Of a stretch of DNA of 64,000 nucleotides, positions 1-9,329 are shown in pieces. Both the position numbers and the translations under genes were made by a program. This DNA comes from UBA940 sp031547885 (GTDB lineage: Bacteria > Bacteroidota > Bacteroidia > Bacteroidales > Rikenellaceae), in the NCBI GenBank assembly GCA_031547885.1, contig JAVBRO010000024.1, positions 3,996 through 67,995 on the forward strand, in the 5' to 3' direction. Positions within the stretch are counted from its first letter, which is position 1. The number at the start of each line of letters is the position of its first letter. Under the pieces are notes generated by a model that saw only the letters and a program-made list of their open reading frames with translations, had not been told where the DNA came from and ran no database searches.

Positions 1-1
1 G

Positions 2-523
2 CACTTTCCGTTACATGTGCTGGCTCTTGTGATTTTATGGATATTATTGAACTTCCGGATATGGGTAATATTCCTGTTCGCCTATCTGGCAATCATTTTC
101 GGTGCTTTTCTGTATGAGATTTTCCTTGCATGGCGCTACAAACGCGAACGCATCTATGCGAAGGAAGTCCGCCGGCTGATGTTCCTCATGCGGAATATTA
201 TCGACACGGCTTTGATTTACGACGGCGAACCTGCAAAATTTTACGGCAAATTCCTCGAAATGATAAGCGTCGAATCGCTGAGCGCACGAGGCATCATCGA
301 TCCCGACGCCCTGCTGCGGACACCGAAATACAACCGGCAGTGTAAAGAGCTGAGACGTAAGGACGCCGAACTGTGGACTCTCATAATGGCCGGTTTTAAG
401 GCACGCGAACTTAAGGTCATTTACGGCCTGACAAATATCCATTCGGTTTACGTCAAACGCAACCGCATGAGAAAACGCCTCTCCAAAAAAATGCAGGAAC
501 TGCTCGATAACAGGCATTGGTAA
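2..523 (+). CDS. C-terminal part of a membrane-anchored HTH regulator (5' end outside window)
   Basis: The reading frame is open to the left window edge, so this is the 3' part of a longer gene; the GTG at position 17 is probably internal. The visible protein starts with a hydrophobic segment (about 25 residues), then a charged linker, and ends with a LuxR-like helix-turn-helix region (roughly the last 55 residues, containing AGFKARELKVIYGLT and a basic recognition-like stretch). This layout (periplasmic sensor part, one membrane span, cytoplasmic HTH) is common for Bacteroidales regulators. The sensor domain and ligand cannot be judged. It converges on the phosphodiesterase gene with a shared hairpin between them. 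Confidence 0.6.
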   Translation, partial: HFPLHVLALVILWILLNFRIWVIFLFAYLAIIFGAFLYEIFLAWRYKRERIYAKEVRRLMFLMRNIIDTALIYDGEPAKFYGKFLEMISVESLSARGIIDPDALLRTPKYNRQCKELRRKDAELWTLIMAGFKARELKVIYGLTNIHSVYVKRNRMRKRLSKKMQELLDNRHW

Positions 524-560
524 AGATATTTCCAGCATTACGGCTCCGGGTACAACAAAA

Positions 561-595
561 GAAAAGCCTTGAAGCGCATGGCTTCAAGGCTTTTC
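561..595. terminator. bidirectional intrinsic terminator
   Basis: A perfect 15-bp stem (561-575 with 581-595) closes a 5-base loop, with A/T-rich flanks on both sides. It lies between two convergent genes and can serve both. Its sequence closely resembles the terminator at 20266-20300. Confidence 0.85.
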
Positions 596-615
596 TCTTG
601 CTCGACATCTGCCGC

Positions 616-3291
616 CTAATCTACCAGCTTCAGCAGCTGCTTCAGGGTTTGCGGATAGTTGGTCGTGATGAAATCGACGCCCATATTCATGAACTCGAAC
701 ATCTCCGAGGTCGAATTGACCGTCCACACGTTGACCACCATGCCCAGATCGTGGGCCTGTTTGACGTAGCCCGAATAGAGTCTCGTGTTGGCGACGCTGT
801 AATCGATGCACATTATACCGGCGGAAGCACAGGTCGCAGGCGTCGCCGATCCGTCGAGGTATCCGACCATTGTCCCCGCCGGGGTCTTCTCGACAAGGCG
901 CAGGCAGGCCGCCCAACTGAACGCTATGTATTCCACCCGGTCGGCCATATTGTATGCGGCGACCTGCTCCACTATCGCATCCACGGCCTTCAGGGTGTTG
1001 GCGGCGTTCGCGTGGTTCTTGATCTCGATAATGAGCTTCATGGCGCCCGGATTGGCCTGCATATAGTCCATATAATCGGAGAACAGGGGCAGTTTTTCGC
1101 CGTTGGAGAGCTTCAGGTTCTGTATCGCCGAATAGTTCGAGGTTTCGAGTGTCACACCGCTGTAAGCCGCATCGTGGTTGCAGACCAGCTTACCGTCGGC
1201 GGTGATCCAGAAGTCGGTTTCTGAGCCGTATAGCCCAAGTTCGTCGGCCGCCCTGAACGACGCCATCGAGTTCTCGGGTGCGCCGTTGGTGTGGTATCCC
1301 CTGTGGGCGATGATCCGGGGTTTGTTGACCGGGGCCGGTGTAGCCGAAACCGTCAGCGTGGCGGAACCCAGCGGGCTGGATGCGCTGCCGCGCAGAAGGA
1401 TCAGCCTGTAGGAACCCGTAATCAGGCCCGAAGGTATGTCGAGGCGGAGATAACCCATCCCCTCGGCGTCGGTCGTATAGGTGGTGCTGCAATCCCTGAC
1501 CAGGCTTCCGTCCCCGGATTCGAACCTGACCTTGTCGCCGCTCTGGAATCCCAGGCCGGAGATCTTATAGCCGGAACCGACGGCGACTTCTATGTTGCTA
1601 AGGAACAGGATATCCGACAGGCTTATGGTTGACGTCGCAGATTCGACCTGCGTTTTGACCCGGTTCCACAGCACGTCGACCTTGCTCTGCGCCAGCGGAA
1701 CGTCGTAGGCTCTCGCCAGCACTATATCGCCGCACCATGCGTTGGTGGGACTGACGGCCGTGCCCGAAGCGTCGCCTCCGATGCAGAACCACTGGGATAT
1801 CGCGGCAGCGTGGGTGAAATTGCCCGAAGCTGCCACCTCGGGTGCAGCAACGCCGTTGACATATATGAGCGCTTTCGCCTCGCTTTTGTCCCACACGCCT
1901 ACCACATGGTAATATTTACCTTTCTGCGGCGATACCCCGCTCTGGGCCCATTTCCAGCCGCCGCCTACGTGCGGCAGGAACGTGATCTCGTTATTTCTCG
2001 TGGAGTTGGCTACGAGGAACCCGGTCCCGCCGTTCTGATGTGCGCCCAGCGGCTTCACCTCGCCGGTAACCAGTTCCGAATTGTACATGAACAGCAGTTC
2101 GAGGGTGTGGCCGTCGGCCAGCCCGTCCTTGAACTCCTGACTGCCGGAATAATCCACTTTATAATAGCCCGTTGAAACAGTCGTTCCGGGGGCGTGGTTG
2201 AACCATGCCACGTTGCGGTCGAACACGTCGCTGTGATAGGTGAGCATCGCTTCGCCCGCTACCCTCTCCACGGTATTTGCCAGTGGAGAAATGTCGGTTG
2301 CCGTACCGTCGCTGTTGAAGACAACATCCAGCAGATCGGCGGCGAATATCCTCTGCGTAACCGGAATAGAAGCGATGAGTGCGGCCTGCGACGGGGATGA
2401 GAATTTGACAGTGAGCTTCCTTTCGCCGCTGTCGCCGTTCTCGGTGGCCGAAAGCGTCAACGTAGTCGCTGTTTTGCTCTTTTCGGTCAGCCATCCCGTG
2501 TTCGTGCCGATCAGCTCGTATTTCCAGTCCGAGGCGGTGCTGGCTACGTCGAATGTGATCTCCGAGGCGATGAAGGGCAGTGTTTTCGATTCGGGCGTGA
2601 CGCTCATACTGTGTTCGCTGCCTGCGAGCTGTTCTGTCAGGACTTCGGTAACAACGTCGGTGCCCAGAAGGAAGGTCAGCGTGGCCGGGCGCATTTCGAA
2701 TTCTTTGCTCTCGGCGGCCGACACGGTTACGGTCACATCGCCTGTACCGCTGTTGGGAGCGATCGTCAGCCAGCCGCATCCGGCCGGTTTTGAGATGCTC
2801 CAGCCGGCGTTCGACTCGATGACGTATGTTACGGAGCCTCCATCGGCCTTGAAATCGACTTTCGCGGGTTCGCCGCCTTTTGTATCCTTCACCCTCATAT
2901 AGGCGTCGGCCTGGTTCTGAACGATGGGTATCGTCATGGTTTCCTTGCCGTCGAGCCTGAAAGTCAGATCTGCCGTACGCGGCTCGGTCCGGCCGTTGGC
3001 ATCGACAGAGATGGCTACTGATCCGCCCTCTTTCCCGTTGGATGGTTTGACGGTCAGCCACCAGGCGTCGCCTGATTTTGCCACGCTCCAGCTTCCGTTC
3101 GACTCGATGGTCAACGTCTGCGAAGCTGCCGCGGTATTGAAATTCAGTGCCGACGGTGTATTGCCGTCCGATCCTTTCACTGTTAAATAGAATTGACTGG
3201 GCGGTTCCTGTCCCTCCACGGGGTCGTCTCCGCATGAAACAAAGGCTGCCGCCAATGCCGGGATCATCAGGGAGTACAATAGTTTCTTCAT
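616..3291 (-). CDS. Surface lipoprotein glycerophosphodiester phosphodiesterase with BACON and LamG-like domains
   Basis: Signal peptide II with lipobox Cys20 followed by GDD, which looks like the Bacteroidetes surface-export signal. Two clear BACON-type beta domains (about 31-125 and 131-220) and a third related domain (to about 315) precede a LamG/concanavalin-like domain (about 320-545) and an IPT-like stretch (about 555-645). The C-terminus (about 655-891) is a GDPD domain: HRGYH near 663, PENS, and ETDFWITADG followed by a VCNHD-type metal/catalytic region. The family hydrolyses glycerophosphodiesters to glycerol-3-phosphate and an alcohol; the long N-terminal part suggests binding to a surface polymer or cell. 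It lies downstream of the FecR gene and has its own copy of the TTTGGGTAG-N16-GTAA element, so it is probably in the same regulon as susC. The exact substrate is unknown. Confidence 0.88.
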   Translation of the reverse strand: MKKLLYSLMIPALAAAFVSCGDDPVEGQEPPSQFYLTVKGSDGNTPSALNFNTAAASQTLTIESNGSWSVAKSGDAWWLTVKPSNGKEGGSVAISVDANGRTEPRTADLTFRLDGKETMTIPIVQNQADAYMRVKDTKGGEPAKVDFKADGGSVTYVIESNAGWSISKPAGCGWLTIAPNSGTGDVTVTVSAAESKEFEMRPATLTFLLGTDVVTEVLTEQLAGSEHSMSVTPESKTLPFIASEITFDVASTASDWKYELIGTNTGWLTEKSKTATTLTLSATENGDSGERKLTVKFSSPSQAALIASIPVTQRIFAADLLDVVFNSDGTATDISPLANTVERVAGEAMLTYHSDVFDRNVAWFNHAPGTTVSTGYYKVDYSGSQEFKDGLADGHTLELLFMYNSELVTGEVKPLGAHQNGGTGFLVANSTRNNEITFLPHVGGGWKWAQSGVSPQKGKYYHVVGVWDKSEAKALIYVNGVAAPEVAASGNFTHAAAISQWFCIGGDASGTAVSPTNAWCGDIVLARAYDVPLAQSKVDVLWNRVKTQVESATSTISLSDILFLSNIEVAVGSGYKISGLGFQSGDKVRFESGDGSLVRDCSTTYTTDAEGMGYLRLDIPSGLITGSYRLILLRGSASSPLGSATLTVSATPAPVNKPRIIAHRGYHTNGAPENSMASFRAADELGLYGSETDFWITADGKLVCNHDAAYSGVTLETSNYSAIQNLKLSNGEKLPLFSDYMDYMQANPGAMKLIIEIKNHANAANTLKAVDAIVEQVAAYNMADRVEYIAFSWAACLRLVEKTPAGTMVGYLDGSATPATCASAGIMCIDYSVANTRLYSGYVKQAHDLGMVVNVWTVNSTSEMFEFMNMGVDFITTNYPQTLKQLLKLVD

Positions 3292-3344
3292 AAAGCTGGT
3301 TTTAGGTTATTTAGAATGTAGAGATAGTTCAGGTTCTGATTGTA

Positions 3345-3373
3345 TTACAGTCGTATCGCCTTTTCTACCCAAA
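3345..3373 (-). promoter_or_regulatory. Candidate ECF-sigma promoter of the phosphodiesterase gene
   Basis: On the minus strand TTTGGGTAG (3365-3373) is followed after exactly 16 bases by GTAA (3345-3348). The same arrangement is found upstream of fecR and susC. The element ends about 54 nt before the start codon of the phosphodiesterase gene. The -35/-10 assignment is inferred. Confidence 0.7.
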
Positions 3374-3449
3374 GTAAAACCTCTTTTATTTCCAAACATT
3401 TAAATTCTCTTTACGTATTTGTTAAATGCCGGGAAAGCCGGAAACAATA

Positions 3450-3481
3450 AAAACAGGCCGACTTGAAAGTCGGCCTGTTTT
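3450..3481. terminator. intrinsic terminator after fecR
   Basis: A 14-bp stem (3450-3463 with 3468-3481), 4-base loop TGAA and flanking A/T runs. It follows the FecR gene on the minus strand and separates it from the phosphodiesterase promoter, so the two genes are separate transcripts. Confidence 0.85.
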
Positions 3482-3503
3482 GTTTCAGCATGATCGAGGG
3501 TTG

Positions 3504-4457
3504 TTATTTCTGACGAAAAATCACTTCGCAAGGGTTTCCTGTCATATATTTTATAATATTAAGTACCTCTTCCAGATTCTGCGAGCGCTGGTAATTAAAT
3601 GCATAGCGCTTGCCGTCGTAACGCCCTTCGATCGAAATGCGGACTCCGTAGGCGGTTTCGATATGCGAAATTATCTCATGGAGCGTAGCGTTTGCCATCG
3701 TTACAAGGTCGTAGCGGTGGAGGATCACGTTCGACGCCGTAACCTGTGATATCTCGAGGTTCTTGTCCACCACGTCGTACATTGCGCGCTGGTTGGGCTG
3801 GAGCGTCACCATATTGACCCCTTCGGGCGTCTGGAGCCGCACCGACCCGTGTTCGAGGATCACTTCGGCGAACTGTTTGTCCGAACGGGAATCCACACAG
3901 AAAGCGGTACCCAGCACACGTATCCGCAGCTCTCCGGTATTCACGATGAAGGGAGCGTTTACGTCGGGCGTGACCTCGAAAAAGGCTGCGCCGTCGAGCT
4001 CTACATTGCGGCCGGTTTCGTCGAAGGCTTCCGGCAGTGTCAGCCGGGTATTGGCGTTGAGCCATACCTGCGTCCCGTCGTCGAGCGTTATCGCCGAGAC
4101 CACATCGGTATTGTTCTCGTATGTGCGGTAGATATCGGGCCTGGAAAGGAAATGCCATGCGGCTCCCACCCCTGCGATCAGCAGCACTGCCGCAGCGGCG
4201 CTTGCCGACCATCGCAATACCCTGCGGCGGCGTTTGGACGCGGTTATTCTGTTTATGCGGCGGTTGGTGTCGCGCATGAAGGCTGCGAATTCGGCAAAAT
4301 CGGGTCTCCGGCCCGCCGCCATCCCGGCGTTCCATATGCTTTTCAATTCGAAGAAGTACTGCCTGTGCTTTTCCGACTCTTCCAGCCACTCCATCAGGGT
4401 GTTGTTCTCCTCTTCGGATGTTTCGCCTGTGAAGTATTTATTTATGATGGCATCCAT
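3504..4457 (-). CDS. FecR-family anti-sigma factor
   Basis: N-terminal cytoplasmic anti-sigma region (about the first 75 residues), one membrane span around residues 78-98 after a basic KRRRR stretch, then a periplasmic FecR domain and the DUF4974-like C-terminus common in Bacteroidetes. FecR proteins hold an ECF sigma factor and release it when the partner TonB-dependent transporter, through its STN domain, reports substrate. Its sigma partner is immediately upstream and the STN-bearing SusC is encoded at 11257. The start at 4457 (MDAIINKYF) is preferred to the upstream ATG at 4484, because the promoter-like element ends at 4494 and 4484 would leave almost no leader. The substrate sensed is not readable from sequence. 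Confidence 0.9.
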   Translation of the reverse strand: MDAIINKYFTGETSEEENNTLMEWLEESEKHRQYFFELKSIWNAGMAAGRRPDFAEFAAFMRDTNRRINRITASKRRRRVLRWSASAAAAVLLIAGVGAAWHFLSRPDIYRTYENNTDVVSAITLDDGTQVWLNANTRLTLPEAFDETGRNVELDGAAFFEVTPDVNAPFIVNTGELRIRVLGTAFCVDSRSDKQFAEVILEHGSVRLQTPEGVNMVTLQPNQRAMYDVVDKNLEISQVTASNVILHRYDLVTMANATLHEIISHIETAYGVRISIEGRYDGKRYAFNYQRSQNLEEVLNIIKYMTGNPCEVIFRQK

Positions 4458-4493
4458 GTTTTCTGCAGCAAATTTATTTTGCATTTACTATCA

Positions 4494-4522
4494 TTACAAT
4501 CATCCCGCAATTGCTACCCAAA
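4494..4522 (-). promoter_or_regulatory. Candidate ECF-sigma promoter of fecR, overlapping the sigma stop codon
   Basis: TTTGGGTAG on the minus strand (4514-4522), 16-base spacer, then GTAA (4494-4497). The TAG of the box is the stop codon of the sigma gene, and TTT GGG are its last two sense codons. This would make the anti-sigma gene a target of its own sigma factor. Confidence 0.7.
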
Positions 4523-5116
4523 AAATTGTTGAATAAAAATCACGAAAAGTAATGTCAGCAGCTCCGATTTGGATAATTTGCCCCTCAGGGCGCACAGGGC
4601 AAGGTATACATGGTTCTTAACGGTGCTTTGGCTGATACCCAGCTGTTCGCTGATATCCTTGTGCGAAAGACCGTGCATGTAGCTCAGCATGAAGACCTCG
4701 CGGCATTTGGCCGGCAGGTCTGCGACCGCTTTGTCTATACATTCGCGGATATCGAGCACGTAGAGTTGTTCGATCACGGCATTGCGGTCGGGATTGTAGT
4801 ATTCGTATCCGATGCTTTCTATCCGTTCTTCGCAGTATGAACGGTAGTTGTTGGCATGGCGGTTTTTGTTCACATAGTTCACAGAGGCATTGAACACGGA
4901 ACGCAGAAGATAACCCGACAGGGATTGACCCGGATCCAGCGCCTGCCTGCGGATCCAGACATTGACAAAGACGTCCTGCACGACATCCTGCGCCCACGCC
5001 CCGTTCAGGAACAGCCGCGCATACGCCTTCAGCGGCTCGTAATAGCGGCCGCACATCTCATCGAAAGCTTCGCGGCTTCCGTCGCGTATCGCAGCTACGA
5101 GTTGTGGGTTATCCAT
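4514..5116 (-). CDS. ECF RNA polymerase sigma factor (Bacteroidetes FecI-like)
   Basis: 200 residues with region 2 (YYEPLKAYARLFL, then the AQDVVQDVFVNVW helix) and region 4 (LPAKCREVFMLSYMHGLSHKD followed by an HTH with GISQSTVKNHVYLAL). Length and motifs fit the Bacteroidetes ECF family paired with FecR anti-sigmas. The FecR gene follows directly. I infer that it reads the three TTTGGGTAG-N16-GTA(A/T) elements of the locus. Its own upstream region carries a housekeeping-type box instead (5140-5147), consistent with low constitutive synthesis. The hydrophobic C-terminal tail after region 4 (LLTLLFVIFIQQFFG) is unusual for a soluble factor. Confidence 0.92.
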   Translation of the reverse strand: MDNPQLVAAIRDGSREAFDEMCGRYYEPLKAYARLFLNGAWAQDVVQDVFVNVWIRRQALDPGQSLSGYLLRSVFNASVNYVNKNRHANNYRSYCEERIESIGYEYYNPDRNAVIEQLYVLDIRECIDKAVADLPAKCREVFMLSYMHGLSHKDISEQLGISQSTVKNHVYLALCALRGKLSKSELLTLLFVIFIQQFFG

Positions 5117-5139
5117 CAGGGGAAATGTTTCAGGTTAGA

Positions 5140-5147
5140 CAAAAATA
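5140..5147 (-). promoter_or_regulatory. Housekeeping -7 box (TATTTTTG) for the sigma gene
   Basis: TATTTTTG on the minus strand matches the Bacteroidetes -7 consensus TAnnTTTG, 24 bases before the sigma start codon. I see no clear -33 TTTG. Confidence 0.5.
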
Positions 5148-5201
5148 CATAAATCCGGCAGAAAAAGAACCGAAACCGCTTTTTTCTGCCGATTATATAT
5201 T

Positions 5202-5237
5202 AAAAAACGATGCCGGACACTTTAATGTTGTCCGGCA
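5202..5237 (-). terminator. intrinsic terminator of the two-lipoprotein operon
   Basis: A 9-bp stem (5211-5219 with 5229-5237) followed on the minus strand by a T run (5202-5207). It ends the 10712-5262 transcript before the sigma gene promoter. Confidence 0.8.
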
Positions 5238-5261
5238 CCATGATTAAAGGATGTTGAACGA

Positions 5262-8200
5262 TTATGGATTGACACTCACGCAAGTTATGACTATGTCGTC
5301 TATCAGGGCGCGTTTTTCACTCGTCGAGATCACAACGCGGGCCCCGGGAGTTACATTGTTGAGTGTAACTTCGAATGTTTTGAATTCAGCCTGCGCAGAC
5401 GAAATATTCACGGGAGCCGCGGCATCGACTTCCACGAGGGTTCCTGTTATGGCACCTTTCGCGCCGAGTACGGCCCCTGTAACGGCTTTGATGAGTATCG
5501 TTCCGACATCGGCGGACGAGCCGTCGAATTTCTCGCTGTACGCCTGGGCCGAGAACTGCACTTTCACAGTGGCTCCTGCCGCGGGCAGTTTCGACAGCTC
5601 GGGTGTGTAGAGTGAAGCCGCCGCGCTGCCTGTCCCGAATTTGGTGTAACCGGCGCGTGTCGCGATATTTCCCGATTTACCCCACGCACTGAGACCCGTG
5701 CCTTCGGTATAGGCCGCTTCAACGCTGCCGCCGCTGAAGAGGTCGAATTCACCGGAAGTGCAGGTGCCGATCGTAAAGCCGGCCGGATTGTCGCCCGAAG
5801 CCTTCTGGTACGTGGCGCGGTTGGCGGCGGGAGGCGAATATGCCGGTGCGAAGTTGGCGATATCGCTGCAGTGGATCAGCCCCGCAAAGTCCTCGCTGAT
5901 GAGAACGTCGCCGGCCTGTGCGGGATTGTTGGTCGAAACCGCGGGTCCTGCCGCCGCCGTTTTGTAAGCGAACGGATCGGAGAAGAGGCTGTTGGTCTTG
6001 TCGGTCACGCAGACGTAGTAGGTAGTCGCAGGATCGAGTCCCGAGAATGTGTACCTGAACTTGATGCCGGCAGTGATCGAGAATATGTTCGACAGATCCC
6101 ATCCGACAATAAGCGACTGGCATGCGGCGTCGCTGTATATCGCAGCATAGTAGGTCTGTGCGGCGCTGTTGACACATGGTTCCGCATCCACGCGCGCCCA
6201 CTCGACGGTGAGGGTCGAAGATGTGCTCTTCACTCCGGCGACGGTTATTCCGGCGGGCGGAGCGACGGTGGTTGTGGTTGCCGAAACGGCGGCAGACCAG
6301 GCCGAATTGTAGGTCGCATTTGTATGGCAAGCCTTCACTTTCGCGTGGTACTTGGTGCCTGCCTGCAGGCTGCCGATATTGCAGCTCGCCGCCGTAACGC
6401 CCGTTATTTCGGTCGCACCGGCTTCAGGCGATCCGTCTTCCCAGTACGCCACTGTGTAGGAAGCTGCGCCCGCTACGGCATCCCACTTCAGGGTCAGCCT
6501 GTCGGCATAGATCGCACTGGCGTCGAACGCAACATTGGCCGGAGCGGTCAGCTGAGAGATGGAACTGGGGCCCGTATAGGTGATGACTATGTCGTCTATC
6601 AGGGCGCGCCTTTCGCTCGTCGAGATGACGATGCGGCTGTCCGGCGTTACGCCGTTGAGCGTCACTTCGAAGGTCTTGAACATTGCCATGGCAGAAGAGA
6701 TATCCACGGGAGCCGCCTCGTCGATATCAACGAGGGTTCCCGTTATGGCCCCTTTCGCGCCGAGAGCGGCACCTGTGACGGCCTTGATGATTATCTTTCC
6801 GGCATCTGCGCCCGAACCGTCGTACTTCTCGCTGTATGCCTGTGCCGAGAACTTCACTTTGACAGTCGAAGCTCCTGCGGGCAGTTTGGAGAGTTCAGGT
6901 GTGTAGAGAGAAGCCGCAGCGGCGCTGGCCCCGAATTTGGCATAACCCGCGCGTGTGGCGATGTTGCCCTCTTTGCCCCATGCGGCGAGGCCCGTGCCTT
7001 CGGTGTAGGCCGTTCCTACCCCGCCTCCGCTGAAGAGGTCGAATTCGCCCGTGGTGCAGGCCTGATTTATATATCCGACAGGGTTGTCGCCCGAAGCCTT
7101 ACGGTATGTGGCCCGGTAGCTGTTCTCGTTGGCCACCGAGTAGGCAGGTGCGAAGTTGGCTATGTCGCCGCAGTGGATAAGTCCCGCGAAGTCCTCGCTG
7201 ATGAGAACGTCGCCCGCATGGGCCGGATTGTTGGTCGAAACGGCAGGTCCGGCCGCCGCAGTGGTGTAGGCCAGCGGATCGGAGAACATGTCGTTGGTCT
7301 TGTCGTTCACGCGGACGTAGTAAGTCTTCGCAGGATCGAGCCCCGAGAATGTATACCTGAACTTGATGCCCGCGGTGATCGAGAATATGTTCGACAGGTC
7401 CCAGCCTACGACGAGCGACTGACATGCGGCGTCATTGTATATCGCGGCGTAATAAACCTGCGAAGCGCTGTTTACGCACGCCTCTCCGTCCACGCGCGCC
7501 CATTCGACTGTGAGGGTCGAAGAGGTGCTCTTCACTTTGGAGACTATGATTCCTGCGACCTGAACGACGTTGTTGGTCTTTTCGGAAACGGCAGCCGAAT
7601 AATCCGAATCATACGTCGGATTATTGTAGCGGCACGCCTTGACCTTGGCGAAGTATTTTGTATCGGCGTCGAGGTCTTTCAGGATGCAGCTTGTAGTCGT
7701 AAGATCTGCCACAACGGTCGCACCGGATTCCGGAGTGCCCTCTTTCCAGTAAGCTACGGTATAGGAAACCGCACCGGTTACAGCACCCCACTTCAGGGTC
7801 AGTTTGTCGGAGTAGACCTCGGCGGGGTCGAATACGACGTTGGCCGGAGCAGTGAGTTTCTGCAGCGTTCCGATCCCTTCGTACGATATGACTATGTCGT
7901 CGAGCAGGAAGCGCGTGAGGTTGTCGTTCACCAGGTCGGGGTTAGAACAGAATGCGATGCGGGAAGTGCGCGAAAGCCCTTCAAGCGTAACCGAAAATAT
8001 TTTGAACTCTCCGACGGCCGCGGATATGTCCGCCACGGCCGATGCCACGACGACTCCGTTCTCGGCCACGTTGGCCGCACTGACTGTCGCGCCTTCAACG
8101 GCCTTCACAATAATGTCGCGGCTGTAAACTGTGCTTCCTTCTGCATAAGCTGCGGCCGAGAAGCTGACCGTTACTGTAGCGTTGTCGGGAAGCGCCGCAA

Positions 8201-9317
8201 GGGCCGGTGTATGCAGGGATGCTATCCCTTTATTACCGCCCATTTTGACATAGCCCGGACGTGTGGAAATGTTGTCGCCTGTAGCCGCTCTGGACCATCC
8301 CGTCATTCCGAGTGCCTGGCGGTAGTCGTTGCTGACATCGCCCGCCCACACTCCGAATTCGGTGTTCCATGCCACTACGGGACGGCTTGCGTCTGCCACA
8401 GGGTTCTCTCCCGCGGCTATCTGCCACTGCTGGCGGTATTCGGTATTCGCCACGGCATTGTATCCTGCTGCAGCGCGGACCACATCGCCGCCATGGATGA
8501 AGTTGGAGAAATCCTGGGCCAGCACTATGTCGCCGGCCTGGGCCGGGCTGTTTGTGGATGCTGCCGGACCTGCGGCTTTGGTGGCGGCCGTAACAATAGG
8601 AGTTTTGATGCTGCCTATGCTTGTGTTCGTAACCCTCGCGTAGTAGGTAGTTTCAGGCTCGAGTCCCGAGAAGGTGAAACGGAGCGCGGGTTTGCCCGCC
8701 TGCACCATGAACAGGCCGGTTCCGGAAGTGGAGAGTTTGCCGTCGCCGATCCAGCTTACGAAGAGGTCGGTGCACGCTTCGTTGTTGAACAGCTCGACGT
8801 TGTAGCGGAATGCCGCGTCCGCCTCGGTGTCTTCGGTGTAGGCCCACTCGAACGTAAGGGTCGATCCCGTCGCGTCATGGAGTTTCAGTGCCGGTGTGAC
8901 GTCGATGATCCCCATCCCCGCCATTATCATGGCCGGCTGGCCGTTCCGCGAGACGTAGACCCAGTCGGATGTCGCCGAATAGGGATAATTGGCCCTTACG
9001 CGGGCATAAAAGATCGCGCTGGCGTCGATGTTGGCGAATTCGAAGTAGTCGATGTCGGTAACCGTCTTGGTAAGCTCCTCGCTTATGGCTTTCTTGTCGG
9101 CGTCGACAAGCTGAACGGTGTAGGACGTCGGGCCTTTGATGAAGTCCCAGCAGACGGTCAGCGAGCTCTCGGTGTACTCGAGCAGTTTGACGTTTTTAGG
9201 GATCTTTGATTTATATTTATCTGAAATCTCAATGCCGTCGTCCTTGCAGCCGCCCAGCAGGAATATCGCCAGGGCCGGCAAAGCGCATAACAGCGTATTT
9301 TTTATCATTTTTTTCAT
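5262..9317 (-). CDS. Large surface lipoprotein of three tandem FN3/jelly-roll-like repeats
   Basis: Signal peptide II with Cys24 followed by KDD, a surface-export-like signal. After a short lead the 1351-residue protein consists of three units of about 430-440 residues, each with two FN3-like domains and one beta-rich module that begins AGD-x3-(A/E)DF and ends (L/I)(L/I)DDIVI. Units 2 and 3 are very similar in both protein and DNA; unit 1 is divergent. The C-terminal module of the neighbouring 460-residue lipoprotein appears related (GMTGW, PGY-x-FG/KMG, IDDIKLVY). No catalytic domain is recognised. By position next to susC/susD it may be a SusE/F-like surface binding protein, but that is inference. 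It is downstream of, and 12 bases from, the 9330-10712 gene, in one operon. Confidence 0.75.
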   Translation of the reverse strand: MKKMIKNTLLCALPALAIFLLGGCKDDGIEISDKYKSKIPKNVKLLEYTESSLTVCWDFIKGPTSYTVQLVDADKKAISEELTKTVTDIDYFEFANIDASAIFYARVRANYPYSATSDWVYVSRNGQPAMIMAGMGIIDVTPALKLHDATGSTLTFEWAYTEDTEADAAFRYNVELFNNEACTDLFVSWIGDGKLSTSGTGLFMVQAGKPALRFTFSGLEPETTYYARVTNTSIGSIKTPIVTAATKAAGPAASTNSPAQAGDIVLAQDFSNFIHGGDVVRAAAGYNAVANTEYRQQWQIAAGENPVADASRPVVAWNTEFGVWAGDVSNDYRQALGMTGWSRAATGDNISTRPGYVKMGGNKGIASLHTPALAALPDNATVTVSFSAAAYAEGSTVYSRDIIVKAVEGATVSAANVAENGVVVASAVADISAAVGEFKIFSVTLEGLSRTSRIAFCSNPDLVNDNLTRFLLDDIVISYEGIGTLQKLTAPANVVFDPAEVYSDKLTLKWGAVTGAVSYTVAYWKEGTPESGATVVADLTTTSCILKDLDADTKYFAKVKACRYNNPTYDSDYSAAVSEKTNNVVQVAGIIVSKVKSTSSTLTVEWARVDGEACVNSASQVYYAAIYNDAACQSLVVGWDLSNIFSITAGIKFRYTFSGLDPAKTYYVRVNDKTNDMFSDPLAYTTAAAGPAVSTNNPAHAGDVLISEDFAGLIHCGDIANFAPAYSVANENSYRATYRKASGDNPVGYINQACTTGEFDLFSGGGVGTAYTEGTGLAAWGKEGNIATRAGYAKFGASAAAASLYTPELSKLPAGASTVKVKFSAQAYSEKYDGSGADAGKIIIKAVTGAALGAKGAITGTLVDIDEAAPVDISSAMAMFKTFEVTLNGVTPDSRIVISTSERRALIDDIVITYTGPSSISQLTAPANVAFDASAIYADRLTLKWDAVAGAASYTVAYWEDGSPEAGATEITGVTAASCNIGSLQAGTKYHAKVKACHTNATYNSAWSAAVSATTTTVAPPAGITVAGVKSTSSTLTVEWARVDAEPCVNSAAQTYYAAIYSDAACQSLIVGWDLSNIFSITAGIKFRYTFSGLDPATTYYVCVTDKTNSLFSDPFAYKTAAAGPAVSTNNPAQAGDVLISEDFAGLIHCSDIANFAPAYSPPAANRATYQKASGDNPAGFTIGTCTSGEFDLFSGGSVEAAYTEGTGLSAWGKSGNIATRAGYTKFGTGSAAASLYTPELSKLPAAGATVKVQFSAQAYSEKFDGSSADVGTILIKAVTGAVLGAKGAITGTLVEVDAAAPVNISSAQAEFKTFEVTLNNVTPGARVVISTSEKRALIDDIVITCVSVNP

Positions 9318-9329
9318 AGTGATCGCGTT

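Noticed and set aside
2159..3235. 358-codon minus-strand frame
   Set aside because: Alternative frame within the BACON domains of the GDPD lipoprotein; Arg-rich and without a signal peptide.
5871..9209. 1112-codon open frame on the plus strand
   Set aside because: It lies entirely antisense to the FN3-repeat lipoprotein gene, is rich in Arg, Cys and Gly, shows no domain and owes its length to the GC-rich repeat codons of the real gene.
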